Assembly: GCF_015207265.1 (NCBI RefSeq)
Contig: NZ_JADEXE010000014.1
Coordinates: 1 to 46,073 of the forward strand
Length of the DNA stretch: 46,073 nucleotides
Reading direction: 5' to 3'
Origin: Nodosilinea sp. LEGE 07298
GTDB taxonomy: Bacteria; Cyanobacteriota; Cyanobacteriia; Phormidesmidales; Phormidesmidaceae
The translations under genes were made by a program, and so were the position numbers. The notes under the pieces were generated by a model. That model was given only the letters and a program-made list of their open reading frames with translations. It was not told where the DNA came from and did no database searches. Of the stretch, positions 34,119-44,716 are shown one piece after another (positions within the stretch are counted from its first letter, which is position 1; the number at the start of each line of letters is the position of its first letter).

Positions 34119-34739
34119 CTATTCTGCCGCTAGGGTCTGGGTTGCAATGGGCACAGATTCTTCACCACCCTCGCTCTCAGCCTTGCGGCCCTGGAGCACG
34201 GTAGCAACGGTTTGAGTCTGGTCGCCAGCCACCATAGCGCCTTCGGGCAGCACCAGATCGGCTACGGTTAGCGAATCGCCCACACCCAGGCCAGACACAT
34301 CAACATTAATCACTTCAGGAATGTCGATCGCCTTGCACTTGACGGTGACTTCGTTGACTTCAGTGTTGAGCACACCGCCGTCGTTTTGAACGCCAGTAGG
34401 CTCACCCACGAAGTTGAGGGCAACACCCACTTCCACCATATCCTGAGCTTTAACTGCAAAGAAGCTGAGGTGGTACAGCGAATTTTTCCAGGGGTGAGCC
34501 TGCACTTCCCGCAGCAGCGCCTTGCCATTCCAGGGCATATCAGGAATTTTCAGGTCAATCATGGTGTTGTTGACCGCAGCTTTGCGCAGCAGCATATCAG
34601 CTGCGTGTCCATCGACAGTTAGCGACACCGACTCAGTGCCCTCGTGACCGTAGAGTACGGCGGGCAGCAGCCCCTGACGACGCAAGGCATTGGGTTTGGC
34701 CTTAGGGTCGCGTGGTTTACACTCAATAGCTAGTTCCAT
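34119..34739 (-). CDS. rplY: 50S ribosomal protein L25/general stress protein Ctc
   Basis: 206-aa long form of L25 that binds 5S rRNA in the large subunit. The L25 domain (about 1-92) opens MELAIECKPRDPKAKPNALRRQGLLPAVLYG. A CTC-type beta-barrel domain follows (VEVGVALNFVGEPTGVQNDGGVL). The acidic tail ESEGGEESVPIATQTLAAE is variable in the family. It is preceded by GGGGGAT at the right distance and follows purA by 49 bp on the same strand, so the two probably form an operon. Confidence 0.95.
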   Translation of the reverse strand: MELAIECKPRDPKAKPNALRRQGLLPAVLYGHEGTESVSLTVDGHAADMLLRKAAVNNTMIDLKIPDMPWNGKALLREVQAHPWKNSLYHLSFFAVKAQDMVEVGVALNFVGEPTGVQNDGGVLNTEVNEVTVKCKAIDIPEVINVDVSGLGVGDSLTVADLVLPEGAMVAGDQTQTVATVLQGRKAESEGGEESVPIATQTLAAE

Positions 34740-34788
34740 GGAAAATCCCCCCGTTGATAACAGATAAAAAACAAACGTTGCCCAACCT

Positions 34789-36442
<1,654 letters not shown>

Positions 36443-37504
36443 GTGAGCCTATATGCTGAACTACACCGCCACCTGGGCGGTTCAGTGGTGCCGAGAGTGC
36501 TGTGGCGTTATTTTGAGCGCAACCGCCCCGATCTCTCGGGCCAGTTTGTCGATTACCCTGCGTTTGAGCAATTTTATACCCGCCCCCGCAACACCCTGGC
36601 GGAGTACCTAGAGCTTCATACCTTGGTAGAGAGTGTGCAAACCCATGAAGCACTGCCCTACTTTATCTATCGCCTGATTCGCGGGGCGTATATCTTTGAA
36701 AACCTGGCTTACTTGGAGCTGCGCTATACCCCTTACCTGCGCACGCCCGAACATCTGGCTCAGAACCAGCGGATTGAAGCGATGGCTAACATTGTAGAGA
36801 TTGTGGGTCAGGCTAGTCACCAGCCCGAGTACCCGATTGTGACCAAGCAAATTCTCTGTATGCACTCGCGGCTGCCCTACGAGGTGAATCGGGCCATTGT
36901 CGAGCTGGCGGGCCAGTATCCCGAGTACGTGTGCGCCGTGGATGTGGCTGGTGGTGATGCTAACTACGGCGATCGCATTGATGAATTTACTCAGCTCTAC
37001 CAGCGTGCTCAAGACCTGGGCCTCAAGACTACTGGCCACCTCTACGAAACCGTAGATGGCAATCACCCGCAGCTGTTGCCTTACCTGATGCGTATTGGTC
37101 ACGGCATTCAAATTCCTCTGCGGCACCCTGAGCTGCTCAGTGAGGTAGCGGCGCGCGGCCAGTGCCTGGAGGTGTGCCCTACCACTTATCTCAAAACCGG
37201 CACCCTAGACGAAATTCACCAGCTCAAGGTCGTCTTCGATCGCTGCTTTGAGGCCGGGGTCGACATCGCCATTTGCACCGACAACGCCGGGCTGCACAAT
37301 GTGCGGCTGCCCTTCGAGTACGAAAGCCTGCTTACCCACGATGTCATTGGCTTTGAGGAACTACAGGCCTGCCAGGAAGCCGCTTTTCGCCATGCCTTTG
37401 CCTGGCCGCACAGTCTGCCCCCCGCCACCTTGCTGACGGATATACTGCAACTGCCAAGTCAGGCCCATCCTGTAGATAGCGAAGGGATGTTAGCGCTGTC
37501 TTAG
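36443..37504 (+). CDS. adenosine deaminase family protein
   Basis: 353-aa amidohydrolase-fold protein of the ADA/AMP deaminase family. Metal ligands appear as LHRHLGG (His8, His10), GHGI and CTDNAG (Asp280). The catalytic Glu is in GHLYET (His199, Glu202), the same spacing as H-A-G-E of classical ADA. The usual T-D-D is T-D-N here, and surrounding blocks differ from textbook ADA, so the substrate may not be adenosine; related subgroups act on adenine or other aminopurines. The start is GTG 36443 after GGCGGAGG. Its position opposite purA supports a role in purine balance. Confidence 0.8.
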   Translation: MSLYAELHRHLGGSVVPRVLWRYFERNRPDLSGQFVDYPAFEQFYTRPRNTLAEYLELHTLVESVQTHEALPYFIYRLIRGAYIFENLAYLELRYTPYLRTPEHLAQNQRIEAMANIVEIVGQASHQPEYPIVTKQILCMHSRLPYEVNRAIVELAGQYPEYVCAVDVAGGDANYGDRIDEFTQLYQRAQDLGLKTTGHLYETVDGNHPQLLPYLMRIGHGIQIPLRHPELLSEVAARGQCLEVCPTTYLKTGTLDEIHQLKVVFDRCFEAGVDIAICTDNAGLHNVRLPFEYESLLTHDVIGFEELQACQEAAFRHAFAWPHSLPPATLLTDILQLPSQAHPVDSEGMLALS

Positions 37505-37518
37505 GCCAAAAGGTGACT

Positions 37519-37546
37519 GGGGCCAGACCGTAAAGTCTGCCCTTAC
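37519..37546. repeat. palindromic interspersed repeat, copy 2 (degenerate)
   Basis: GGGGCCAGAC (37519-37528) is followed by CGTAA and then AGTCTGCCCTTAC. Apart from one bulged base the two sides pair. The GGGGC...GCCC-TTAC frame matches the copies at 17691 and 43160. It lies 15 bp after the ADA-like gene and could also act as that gene's 3' hairpin. Confidence 0.5.
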
Positions 37547-37701
37547 ACCGTAGACCCTGGGTTTTGGATAGAAACACCGTCTGTCATCATGCTGTGAACT
37601 GGCTGTTATCTGAGGGATGGCTAGGTTGTCTTAAACTAAAGGTATCCAGAGCGTTTACTGGAACGTTAATGGCGGAATCGTTGAGATAGGGCAACTTGGG
37701 T

Positions 37702-38595
37702 ATGCCACCTCGACTTCTATCTACGGCTAGCCAGGTGGAGGCTGTATTTACGGCCCCGCCGCTGTTGTCTACCCGCGACTTTTGCTGGCACGGCACCTAC
37801 GTAGACTGCCGTTGGGAACCACCTGGGGAAATCCAGGAGGAAGTATCTACGCCCTGGCACAGCATCGTGCTGTTTACTCAGTTTCCCGAGCCCGAGTCCG
37901 TTGTGGCAGAGCGTGCGATCGATGGACACCTTAAGGTGGAGCGGGTGCATCCGGGGGATATTTTGGTGCTGCCCGCTGGGGTGGGGCAGCGATCGCGCTG
38001 GAATGCCCCCGGCGAGTTTATGAGCCTGGTCTTTGAGCCTGACGCCCTGGGGCGCTCGCTCGACGAAGCTGCCGATAGCACTACCTTTGAGCTAATTCCT
38101 CACTTTGCCACCCAAGATCTGTTGGTTTTGCAGCTGGGTCTGGCCCTCAGACGGGTGCTTCAGAACGGGGGCGATCGCATCTATGCTGAATCGCTCACCA
38201 CCACCCTGGCCGTGCATTTGCTACAAACCTACGCTACTCGCAAACCCGCCCTCAAAACCTACACTAATGGGCTCGCTCGCCCTCAGCTACAGCAGGTGGT
38301 GGACTATATTCACAGTCACCTAGATGCCGATTTGAGCCTGGCGACCCTGGCGAAGCTGGGGGGCATGAGCGCTCACTACTTTGCACAACTCTTCAAGCAG
38401 GCCACTGGAGTTGCCCCTCACCAATACGTGATTCGCTGCCGGGTCGAACAGGCCAAGATGCTGCTGGGGCAGCCTGATCTCGCCATTGCCGACATTGCCT
38501 ATAGGGTAGGCTTTGCCCATCAGAGCCACCTGAATCGTCACTTTAAGCGGCTGTTGGGTACTACGCCAGGTCAATGGCGGCAGGACAGAGGCTAG
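37702..38595 (+). CDS. AraC family transcriptional regulator
   Basis: 297-aa DNA-binding regulator. The N-terminal ~170 residues form a cupin-like sensing domain (HPGDILVLPAGVGQRSRW). The last 100 residues hold the two helix-turn-helix units, first LSLATLAKLGGMSAHYFAQLFKQATG and then LAIADIAYRVGFAHQSHLNRHFKRLLGTTP, the standard AraC signature. ATG 37702 is preferred over the TTG two codons upstream. Ligand and targets are unknown. It is flanked by unrelated core genes. Confidence 0.9.
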   Translation: MPPRLLSTASQVEAVFTAPPLLSTRDFCWHGTYVDCRWEPPGEIQEEVSTPWHSIVLFTQFPEPESVVAERAIDGHLKVERVHPGDILVLPAGVGQRSRWNAPGEFMSLVFEPDALGRSLDEAADSTTFELIPHFATQDLLVLQLGLALRRVLQNGGDRIYAESLTTTLAVHLLQTYATRKPALKTYTNGLARPQLQQVVDYIHSHLDADLSLATLAKLGGMSAHYFAQLFKQATGVAPHQYVIRCRVEQAKMLLGQPDLAIADIAYRVGFAHQSHLNRHFKRLLGTTPGQWRQDRG

Positions 38596-38760
38596 TCTGC
38601 TTTAGTTCTATATGCAACCGGCACCGCTGTCTCACCACGAAGTTGTCCCTGCGCTGGATCGGCGATCGGAGGTTTGTGCAAACGAGCAGAAGAACTTGCA
38701 AGACAGAGCGCGATCGTCTTCGCGATACTAAAACCATGCGCTCTGACTGGAGAAACGCCC

Positions 38761-39945
38761 ATGGTGCAGCTTGAAACTCGAACCGAGCCGATGGTGATTA
38801 ACTTTGGCCCTCACCATCCCTCCATGCACGGCTGTTTTCGGATTATGGTCACCCTTGACGGCGAAGATGTGATCGACTGTGAACCCGTAATCGGCTACCT
38901 GCACCGAGGCATGGAGAAAATTGCCGAAAGCCGCACTTCCACCATGTTCATTCCCTACACCAGTCGGTGGGACTACTACGGTGGCTTGTTCAACGAGGCC
39001 GTCACCGTCAACGCGGTAGAAAAATTGGCGGATATTGAGGTGCCTAAGCGGGCCAGCTATATTCGCGTGATTTTGCTGGAGCTGACCCGCCTGGTCAACC
39101 ACCTGCTGTGGGTTGGCCCCTTTGTAATGGATATGGGGGCGCAGACGCTGTTTTTCTATTCGCTGCGCGATCGCGAACCCATTCTCGATCTATTTGAGGC
39201 GGTGAGCGGCTACCGTATGGTCAACCACAACTACTTTCGCGTGGGCGGAGTGGCTGCCGATTTGCCCTACGGTTGGACCGAGAAATGCCAGGATTTTGTC
39301 GATTACCTAGCCCCTAAGCTCGATGAGTACGAGCGCCTAGTCACCGACAACCCGGTGTTTCGCCGCCGCTGTGAGGGCCTAGGCGTTGTTACCCGCGATC
39401 AGGCAATTAGCTGGGGCTGCTCTGGCCCCATGCTGCGGGCATCTGGTGTGCAGTGGGATCTGCGCAAGGTTGACCACTACGAATGCTACGACGATTTTGA
39501 CTGGCAGGTGGCTTGGCGACCCGAGGGTGACTGCCTGGCCCGCTATCGAGTCCGCCTAGACGAAATGCGCCAGTCGCTCAAGGTTATTCAGCAGGCTCTC
39601 GATGGGCTGCCGGGTGGCTCCTGGGAAACTCTCGAAGCCAAGCGTCTGGCCGAAGGGCCAAAGTCGCCCTGGGACGGGTTTGATTACCAGTTCATCGCCA
39701 AAAAAATTGCCCCCACCTTCAAGATTCCTGCCGGGGAGCACTACGTGCGGGTCGAGTCGGGGCGGGGCGAACTGGGCATTTTTCTGATCGGCAACGAGAG
39801 CCCAATGCCGTGGCGGTGGAAGATTCGCCCTGCTGACTTCAACAACTTGCAGGTGCTGCCCTACCTGCTCAAGGGCCAAAAGGTGGCAGATATTTTCGTT
39901 ATTCTCGGCAGCATTGACGTGGTCATGGGGTCGGTGGATCGATAA
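38761..39945 (+). CDS. ndhH: NAD(P)H-quinone oxidoreductase subunit H
   Basis: 394-aa hydrophilic-arm subunit of the photosynthetic NDH-1 complex on the thylakoid membrane, which takes electrons from ferredoxin to plastoquinone in cyclic flow and respiration. The start is set at ATG 38761, inside a longer frame, because family members begin M[11 protein letters not shown] exactly there. Clear marks are [28 protein letters not shown], the central [17 protein letters not shown]-type stretch (SWGCSG) and the invariant end [14 protein letters not shown]. Length equals other cyanobacterial NdhH proteins. It stands alone and is followed by a strong hairpin shared with the convergent RRM gene. Confidence 0.97.
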   Translation: MVQLETRTEPMVINFGPHHPSMHGCFRIMVTLDGEDVIDCEPVIGYLHRGMEKIAESRTSTMFIPYTSRWDYYGGLFNEAVTVNAVEKLADIEVPKRASYIRVILLELTRLVNHLLWVGPFVMDMGAQTLFFYSLRDREPILDLFEAVSGYRMVNHNYFRVGGVAADLPYGWTEKCQDFVDYLAPKLDEYERLVTDNPVFRRRCEGLGVVTRDQAISWGCSGPMLRASGVQWDLRKVDHYECYDDFDWQVAWRPEGDCLARYRVRLDEMRQSLKVIQQALDGLPGGSWETLEAKRLAEGPKSPWDGFDYQFIAKKIAPTFKIPAGEHYVRVESGRGELGIFLIGNESPMPWRWKIRPADFNNLQVLPYLLKGQKVADIFVILGSIDVVMGSVDR

Positions 39946-40065
39946 AGCGCTAGTGCCATGGTCAGCCCTCGGGCTAGCGCACAACACTGCTGCTAGCGTA
40001 GGAATGCGCCATAACCCTATCAATTTGGCTTAGCGCCATCCCCGAACGGTCGATGGCTGGGCATA

Positions 40066-40109
40066 CAGCAAACAGGGTTCAGACATCTCTGCCTAAACCC
40101 TGTTTGCTG
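40066..40109. terminator. hairpin between convergent ndhH and the RRM gene
   Basis: Perfect 14-bp arms CAGCAAACAGGGTT (40066-40079) and AACCCTGTTTGCTG (40096-40109) surround a 16-base loop. It lies about midway between the two convergent stop codons, so it probably ends both transcripts. The following T-tracts are short. Confidence 0.7.
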
Positions 40110-40154
40110 TTTAGCTAGACTTAATCGCTAGGATCAAGTCTAGGATTTAGAGGT

Positions 40155-40481
40155 TTAGTAGCCACCGCGAGAGAAGCTGTCGCCGCCGCCTCTGCGACCG
40201 CCGCCACCGCCAAAGTTACCACCGCCGCCACCGCGATCTTCGCGGGGCTTGGCTTTATTGACTTTGAGGTCGCGGCCCATCCACTCTGCACCGTCTAGGG
40301 CTTCAATGGCAGCGGCTTCTTCAGAATCAGCAGCCATTTCCACAAAAGCAAACCCGCGCATGCGCCCGGTTTCGCGATCGGTGGGAAGCTGAACCCGCTT
40401 AACAGACCCATACTCTGCGAATACAGAGGTTAGATCTTCAGCGGTAGCGTCATAGGACAGGTTGCCTACGTAAATTGACAT
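40155..40481 (-). CDS. RNA-binding protein, single RRM with Gly-rich tail
   Basis: 108-aa RNA-binding protein of the cyanobacterial Rbp group. The start is ATG 40481, internal to a longer frame, with GGAG upstream. RNP2 is IYVGNL and RNP1 is RGFAFVEM. The tail is Gly/Arg-rich ([20 protein letters not shown]), as in the cold-inducible RbpA-type proteins. Such proteins bind single-stranded RNA; several are cold-induced through long 5' leaders. The 140 bases upstream of the start here are AT-rich and could be such a leader, but that is inference. Confidence 0.93.
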   Translation of the reverse strand: MSIYVGNLSYDATAEDLTSVFAEYGSVKRVQLPTDRETGRMRGFAFVEMAADSEEAAAIEALDGAEWMGRDLKVNKAKPREDRGGGGGNFGGGGGRRGGGDSFSRGGY

Positions 40482-40813
40482 GGTTGGTCTCCAAAAGTTA
40501 AAGGACGTGTAGAGCAAAATTTTGGAGAGAAGTCTGTCAATGGAAAAACGGAAAAACGCGTTAGTACTAAAAACAAATACTGCTAACCAATCTCTATATC
40601 TCTTGAGACACCGTAGCATGTTTGAAATGAGGATGGTGCGTTGGGGTGTGAAGTCACTAAAAAAACGGGTTCAAAATTATCCAACTCGCCCAAAACCATC
40701 TCCTGTAGGCAACTGTATAGCTAGAGCCGCTGTGTAAAGATTTGTGTCTGGAGCGTGGTGCTGGTGCTGGGGCATCGCCGTGGGAGAATGAACCTTTAAT
40801 TGAGACTTAATGT

Positions 40814-41137
40814 ATGCCTGCTGCCTATATTGAAAACGAAACCGAGTTTGACGCGCTGCTAAGTGCAGAATCCTTGTTTGTGGTCGACTGTACGGCGGCC
40901 TGGTGTGGCCCCTGTAAATTGGTTGCGCCTTTAATTGATCGGCTTGCCGATGAGTACGGCGATCGCGTCAAAGTTCTCAAGCTAGATCTAGACGCTAATC
41001 AAGCCGTAGCCAAGCGGTACGGCATTCGCAGTATTCCCGCCGTGATGTTCTTTCAGCAGGGCGACGTGGCAGAAACCCTGGTTGGTGCCAAGAAGTATGA
41101 CGAGTACAGCGAAACCCTGAGTAAGTATTTGGGCTAG
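40814..41137 (+). CDS. trxA: thioredoxin
   Basis: 107-aa thiol-disulfide reductase with the active site WCGPCK (Cys31, Cys34). The buried Asp region is VDCTAAW, followed by LDLDANQAVAKRYGIRSIPAVMFFQQG with the cis-Pro of SIPA. Size and order match cytosolic m-type-like thioredoxins. Start is ATG 40814. It is one of several thioredoxins expected in a cyanobacterium; the subtype cannot be fixed here. It is followed by a 323-bp non-coding stretch with a structured element. Confidence 0.94.
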   Translation: MPAAYIENETEFDALLSAESLFVVDCTAAWCGPCKLVAPLIDRLADEYGDRVKVLKLDLDANQAVAKRYGIRSIPAVMFFQQGDVAETLVGAKKYDEYSETLSKYLG

Positions 41138-41460
41138 CCCCACTTATTCATCCACAGGTCTTGAGATATAGGTCGGAGTGAGCGGCTGTTTACCCCGACC
41201 GAAAGCTCCTGCCAGAGACCTTTGATCGCTGGGCGATCGCTACGAGCAGTCGAGCAACGACAAGTAGCCCTGGCAGCGGTGTTCAAACAGCTGGTGGGTA
41301 AGGGTAATAACTGGGCTAATGTCGAGCGTGAGGGCCGTCGTGGGTAGGGCTAAACGCCTACTCATGATGGGGCTATCTCAACGGCCCAAAGATCTAGGCA
41401 GAACGCCCACACCCCCGTAGACTGAGGACAACCGATTGATCCAACAGCAGAGCGGGCGAT
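41138..41460. other. 323-bp gap between trxA and glgA with a structured element
   Basis: Paired segments lie soon after the trxA stop. AGGTCT (41156-41161) pairs with AGACCT (41216-41221), and inside it GGTCGG (41171-41176) pairs with CCGACC (41205-41210). No T-tail follows, so this is not a standard terminator. The rest should hold the glgA promoter; nothing else was recognised. Confidence 0.4.
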
Positions 41461-42993
41461 ATGGAAATTCTTTTTGTGGCAGCGGAGGCAGCGCCCCTGG
41501 CCAAGGTCGGCGGCATGGGCGATGTAGTAGGTTCACTGCCTAAGGTGCTGCGCAAGATGGGGCATGATGTGCGCATCTTTATGCCCTACTACGGCTTTTT
41601 GCCCGACAAGGTCGATACCCCGATCCCAGCAGAGCCCGTGTGGCAGGGGACCGCCATGTTCAACGACTTTGCGGTGTACGAGACCACCCTGCCCGACTCT
41701 GACGTACCGGTGTACCTATTTGGCCACCCCGCCTTTGACCCCCGCAAGGTCTACGGCGGCGACGACGAGGCCTGGCGGTTTACCTTTTTTGCCAACGGCG
41801 CGGCGGAGTTTGCCTGGAACTACTGGAAGCCCCAGATCATGCACTGTCACGACTGGCACACCGGCATGATCCCGGTGTGGATGAATCAGTCGCCTGACAT
41901 TAAAACAGTATTTACCATTCACAACCTGGCCTACCAGGGGCCGTGGCGGTGGGAGCTAGAGCGCATTACCTGGTGCCCGTGGTACATGCAGGGGCACAAC
42001 ACGATGGCGGCGGCGGTGCAGTTTGCCGATCGCGTCAATACGGTGTCGCCCACCTACGCTGAGCAGATCAAGACCCCTGACTACGGCGAAGAGCTGGAGG
42101 GGCTGCTGTCGTTTATTAGTGGCAAGCTGGGCGGCATTCTCAACGGCATTGATGTCGAGTCTTACGACCCGGCCACCGATCGGTACATCAGCAAAACGTT
42201 TACTCCCGACAGCTTAGAAAATCGACGCATCAACAAGGTAGCGATTCAGGAAGAACTCGGGCTAGAGGTGAATTCAAAGGCCTTTTTGGTCGGGCTGGTA
42301 GGCCGTCTGGTCGAGCAGAAGGGGCTAGATCTGATTCTGCAAATTTTGGATCGGTTTCTCTCGTACACCGACGCGCAGTTTATTTTGCTGGGTACGGGCG
42401 ATCGCTACTACGAAACCCAGCTTTGGCAGATGGCGAGCCGCTACCGGGGCCGAATGGCCACCTACCTGCTCTATAGCGAGGGGCTGGGTCGCCGCATCTA
42501 CGCCGGGGCCGACGCATTTTTGATGCCGTCGCGGTTTGAACCCTGCGGTATCAGCCAGATGATCGCCATGCGCTACGGCTGTATTCCGGTGGTGCGGCGC
42601 ACAGGTGGCCTAGTAGATACGGTGCAGCACCATGACCCCGAGCACCACGCTGGCACGGGCTACTGCTTTGACCGCTACGAGCCGCTCGATCTGTTCACCT
42701 GCCTAATTCGCGCCTGGGAGGGCTATCGCTTTAAGGATGCCTGGCGGGCACTGCAGCAGCGGGCCATGGAGCAAGATTTTAGCTGGGACAAATCGGCGGT
42801 TGATTACGTCAAGCTCTATAGCGAAATGCTGGGGCTCGACTACCAAGAGCAGCTGGCTACAGCCAAGCCCACTCTAGCGACAGAATCCTCCACCCCAGGT
42901 GCCGCTGCGACAGAATCCTCAGTAGCCGGGCCAGTGGCTCAAGCTACCGCCACGCTTGACTCGTCCCTGCCTCAGTCCTCAACGCCCAAATAG
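41461..42993 (+). CDS. glgA: glycogen synthase (ADP-glucose)
   Basis: 510-aa GT5-family glycosyltransferase that extends alpha-1,4-glucan from ADP-glucose, the carbon-storage route of cyanobacteria. The ADP-glucose binding KVGG is at residues 15-18 in [15 protein letters not shown]. Other marks are [48 protein letters not shown] and the acceptor-site [13 protein letters not shown]-x-x-M-RYG. The sequence resembles the second cyanobacterial isoform (GlgA2) in its [15 protein letters not shown] region; that subtype call is tentative. The last ~45 residues are a Ser/Thr/Ala-rich tail with no fold. Start is ATG 41461. Confidence 0.96.
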   Translation: MEILFVAAEAAPLAKVGGMGDVVGSLPKVLRKMGHDVRIFMPYYGFLPDKVDTPIPAEPVWQGTAMFNDFAVYETTLPDSDVPVYLFGHPAFDPRKVYGGDDEAWRFTFFANGAAEFAWNYWKPQIMHCHDWHTGMIPVWMNQSPDIKTVFTIHNLAYQGPWRWELERITWCPWYMQGHNTMAAAVQFADRVNTVSPTYAEQIKTPDYGEELEGLLSFISGKLGGILNGIDVESYDPATDRYISKTFTPDSLENRRINKVAIQEELGLEVNSKAFLVGLVGRLVEQKGLDLILQILDRFLSYTDAQFILLGTGDRYYETQLWQMASRYRGRMATYLLYSEGLGRRIYAGADAFLMPSRFEPCGISQMIAMRYGCIPVVRRTGGLVDTVQHHDPEHHAGTGYCFDRYEPLDLFTCLIRAWEGYRFKDAWRALQQRAMEQDFSWDKSAVDYVKLYSEMLGLDYQEQLATAKPTLATESSTPGAAATESSVAGPVAQATATLDSSLPQSSTPK

Positions 42994-43400
42994 TTTGAAG
43001 ATTAAGGTCATTGCTTGAAAAGAACGTTTCCGCACTGGGCAAACGAGTGTGTAGCCTCTAGCCTTGCTGCGCTAACACCCTGTGATACTGAACCCGCCTT
43101 GGCTAGCCCTGGTTATACCAAATCCGAGTTCAAAACCCTCGGATCAAAGCAGGTATGCCGTAGGGGCAAACGGTTGTTTGCCCTTAACCAATCGAGGGTA
43201 GACAACTAGGATTTGCCCTGACAACAAGCTGATTCAGCTGGGATACGCTTGGGTAAAAACTACTTCAGAAAATTACCTCAGAGATAGGAGGAAGACGAGA
43301 GAGATAAGACAGTGCTGTCAGTTACTGTTGTCTGTCATTTATGAGCTATTCGTGGTGAGGGAATGTGGCACATTAGTAGTTCCTGTTACGCGAGGCAGCT
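42994..43400. other. 407-bp gap between glgA and the URC1-like gene
   Basis: No supported protein gene; a 64-codon frame at 43015-43209 looks random. It contains the third copy of the palindromic repeat (43160-43188) and the dyad GACAGTGCTGTC (43308-43319), 82-93 bp before the URC1-like start. GAGG stands 6 bases before the ATG at 43401. Confidence 0.5.
43160..43188. repeat. palindromic interspersed repeat, copy 3
   Basis: GTAGGGGCAAAC (43160-43171), loop GGTT, then GTTTGCCCTTAAC (43176-43188). The arms pair over 8 perfect and 3 further bases. The GTAGGGGC...GCCC-TTA frame is shared with the copies at 17691 and 37519, with a different central sequence. It is intergenic, 167 bp after glgA. 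Confidence 0.7.
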
Positions 43401-44714
43401 ATGAGCGAGGGTAACGGTTCGGCAGCGGGACATGTGGCTCCTTTGGGGAAGCCCTTTGACAAGACAGACGCCCCTAAGCGTCGCCACATTGTGCTCACAT
43501 CTCACCCCAGTCGGTCGGGCCTGAAGGGTGCTCCAGTGTTATGGGGAAATGGCGATCCCCTCCAGCGGGGGGCGATCGTGGCCACGGTAACTGATCCCAG
43601 CCACCGCAACGCCATTGGCACCCACTCGGGTTCCTACGCGGTGTATCGTGCCCTGGCAGTGGCCAGCGGCGTGCTCCAGGCCGACCATCGGCCTGACTTT
43701 ACCAATACCTCGCCAACGATCGCGATCGGCCCCCACCCCAGCTGGGCTGATCCTGAGAAAATTGTCTCTTTGGATCCGTTTGGGGCATTAGTAGGAGATG
43801 TGTATGAGTCTCTGCTGGCTGAAGGCATTGATATTCGCCCCACGATCGCCGTTACCCGCGCCCACATTCAAATGCCAGAGCTGCTAGAGGCCGTGCGCCA
43901 GGGTCGGATTAAAGAAGATGGTGCGATCGTCAAACCCGGCGGCGACCTGGTAGTTACGAAGGCTGCTGTAGAGCCAGTGTGGTATTTGCCGGGGGTGGCT
44001 CAGCGCCTGGGGGTGAGCGAAGACGACCTGCGCTATGCCCTGTTTGAGCAGACCGGCGGCATGTTCCCTGAGCTGGTGACTCGGTTTGATGTGAAGGTGT
44101 TTTTGCCCCCGATTGGTGGCATTACGGTGTACATCGTGGGGGATCTGGCCGCCGTTACCGACCCCGATCGCCCGCTAGCGGTGCGCGTCCACGACGAGTG
44201 CAACGGCTCTGACGTTTTTGGATCCGATATTTGCACCTGTCGCCCCTACCTGGTGCAAGGTTTGGAAGAATGTATCGCCACGGCTCAGCAGGGTGGGGCT
44301 GGCGTTATTGTCTACTTCCGCAAGGAGGGTCGGGCGCTGGGAGAAGTGACCAAGTTTTTGGTATACAACGCCCGCAAGCGCCAGGAGGGGGGCGATCGCG
44401 CCGACGCCTACTTTGCCCGCACTGAGTGTGTCGCTGGCGTGCAGGACGTGCGCTTTCAGGAGCTGATGCCCGATGTGCTGCACTGGCTGGGCATTACCCG
44501 CATCGATCGGTTTGTGTCGATGAGCGATATGAAGTACAACGCCATTGTGCGATCGGGAATTGAGATTGTGGAGCGGGTGCCGATCCCCGACGACTTGGTG
44601 CCGCCCGATGCGCGGGTGGAGATCGAGGCGAAGAAGGCGGCGGGCTACTACACCGATACAGTAGCTCCTAGCCAGGAGGATTTGGCCCAAGTGCAGGGGC
44701 GGGGTTTGGAGTAG
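43401..44714 (+). CDS. GTP cyclohydrolase II-like protein of the URC1/Urg1 type (uracil catabolism)
   Basis: 437-aa homolog of RibA that matches the fungal URC1/urg1 group, proteins required for an alternative pyrimidine degradation route. Zinc ligands follow the C-x10-C-x-C rule of GTP cyclohydrolase II (Cys267, Cys278, Cys280, in HDECNGSDVFG..). The RibA sequence EGRGIGL is replaced by EGRALGEVTK, and the RibA N-N-P-K-K region by MSDMKYNAIVRSGIEIVERV, as in URC1 proteins. The N-terminal ~200 residues are an extra domain (HPSRSGLKGAPVLWGNGDP). A DUF1688 gene starts 2 bp after the stop, which makes the URC assignment much stronger. It is unlikely to serve riboflavin synthesis. Confidence 0.88.
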   Translation: MSEGNGSAAGHVAPLGKPFDKTDAPKRRHIVLTSHPSRSGLKGAPVLWGNGDPLQRGAIVATVTDPSHRNAIGTHSGSYAVYRALAVASGVLQADHRPDFTNTSPTIAIGPHPSWADPEKIVSLDPFGALVGDVYESLLAEGIDIRPTIAVTRAHIQMPELLEAVRQGRIKEDGAIVKPGGDLVVTKAAVEPVWYLPGVAQRLGVSEDDLRYALFEQTGGMFPELVTRFDVKVFLPPIGGITVYIVGDLAAVTDPDRPLAVRVHDECNGSDVFGSDICTCRPYLVQGLEECIATAQQGGAGVIVYFRKEGRALGEVTKFLVYNARKRQEGGDRADAYFARTECVAGVQDVRFQELMPDVLHWLGITRIDRFVSMSDMKYNAIVRSGIEIVERVPIPDDLVPPDARVEIEAKKAAGYYTDTVAPSQEDLAQVQGRGLE

Positions 44715-44716
44715 GG

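Noticed and set aside
43015-43209. 64-codon open frame downstream of glgA
   Set aside because: It runs through the palindromic repeat and has random-looking composition.
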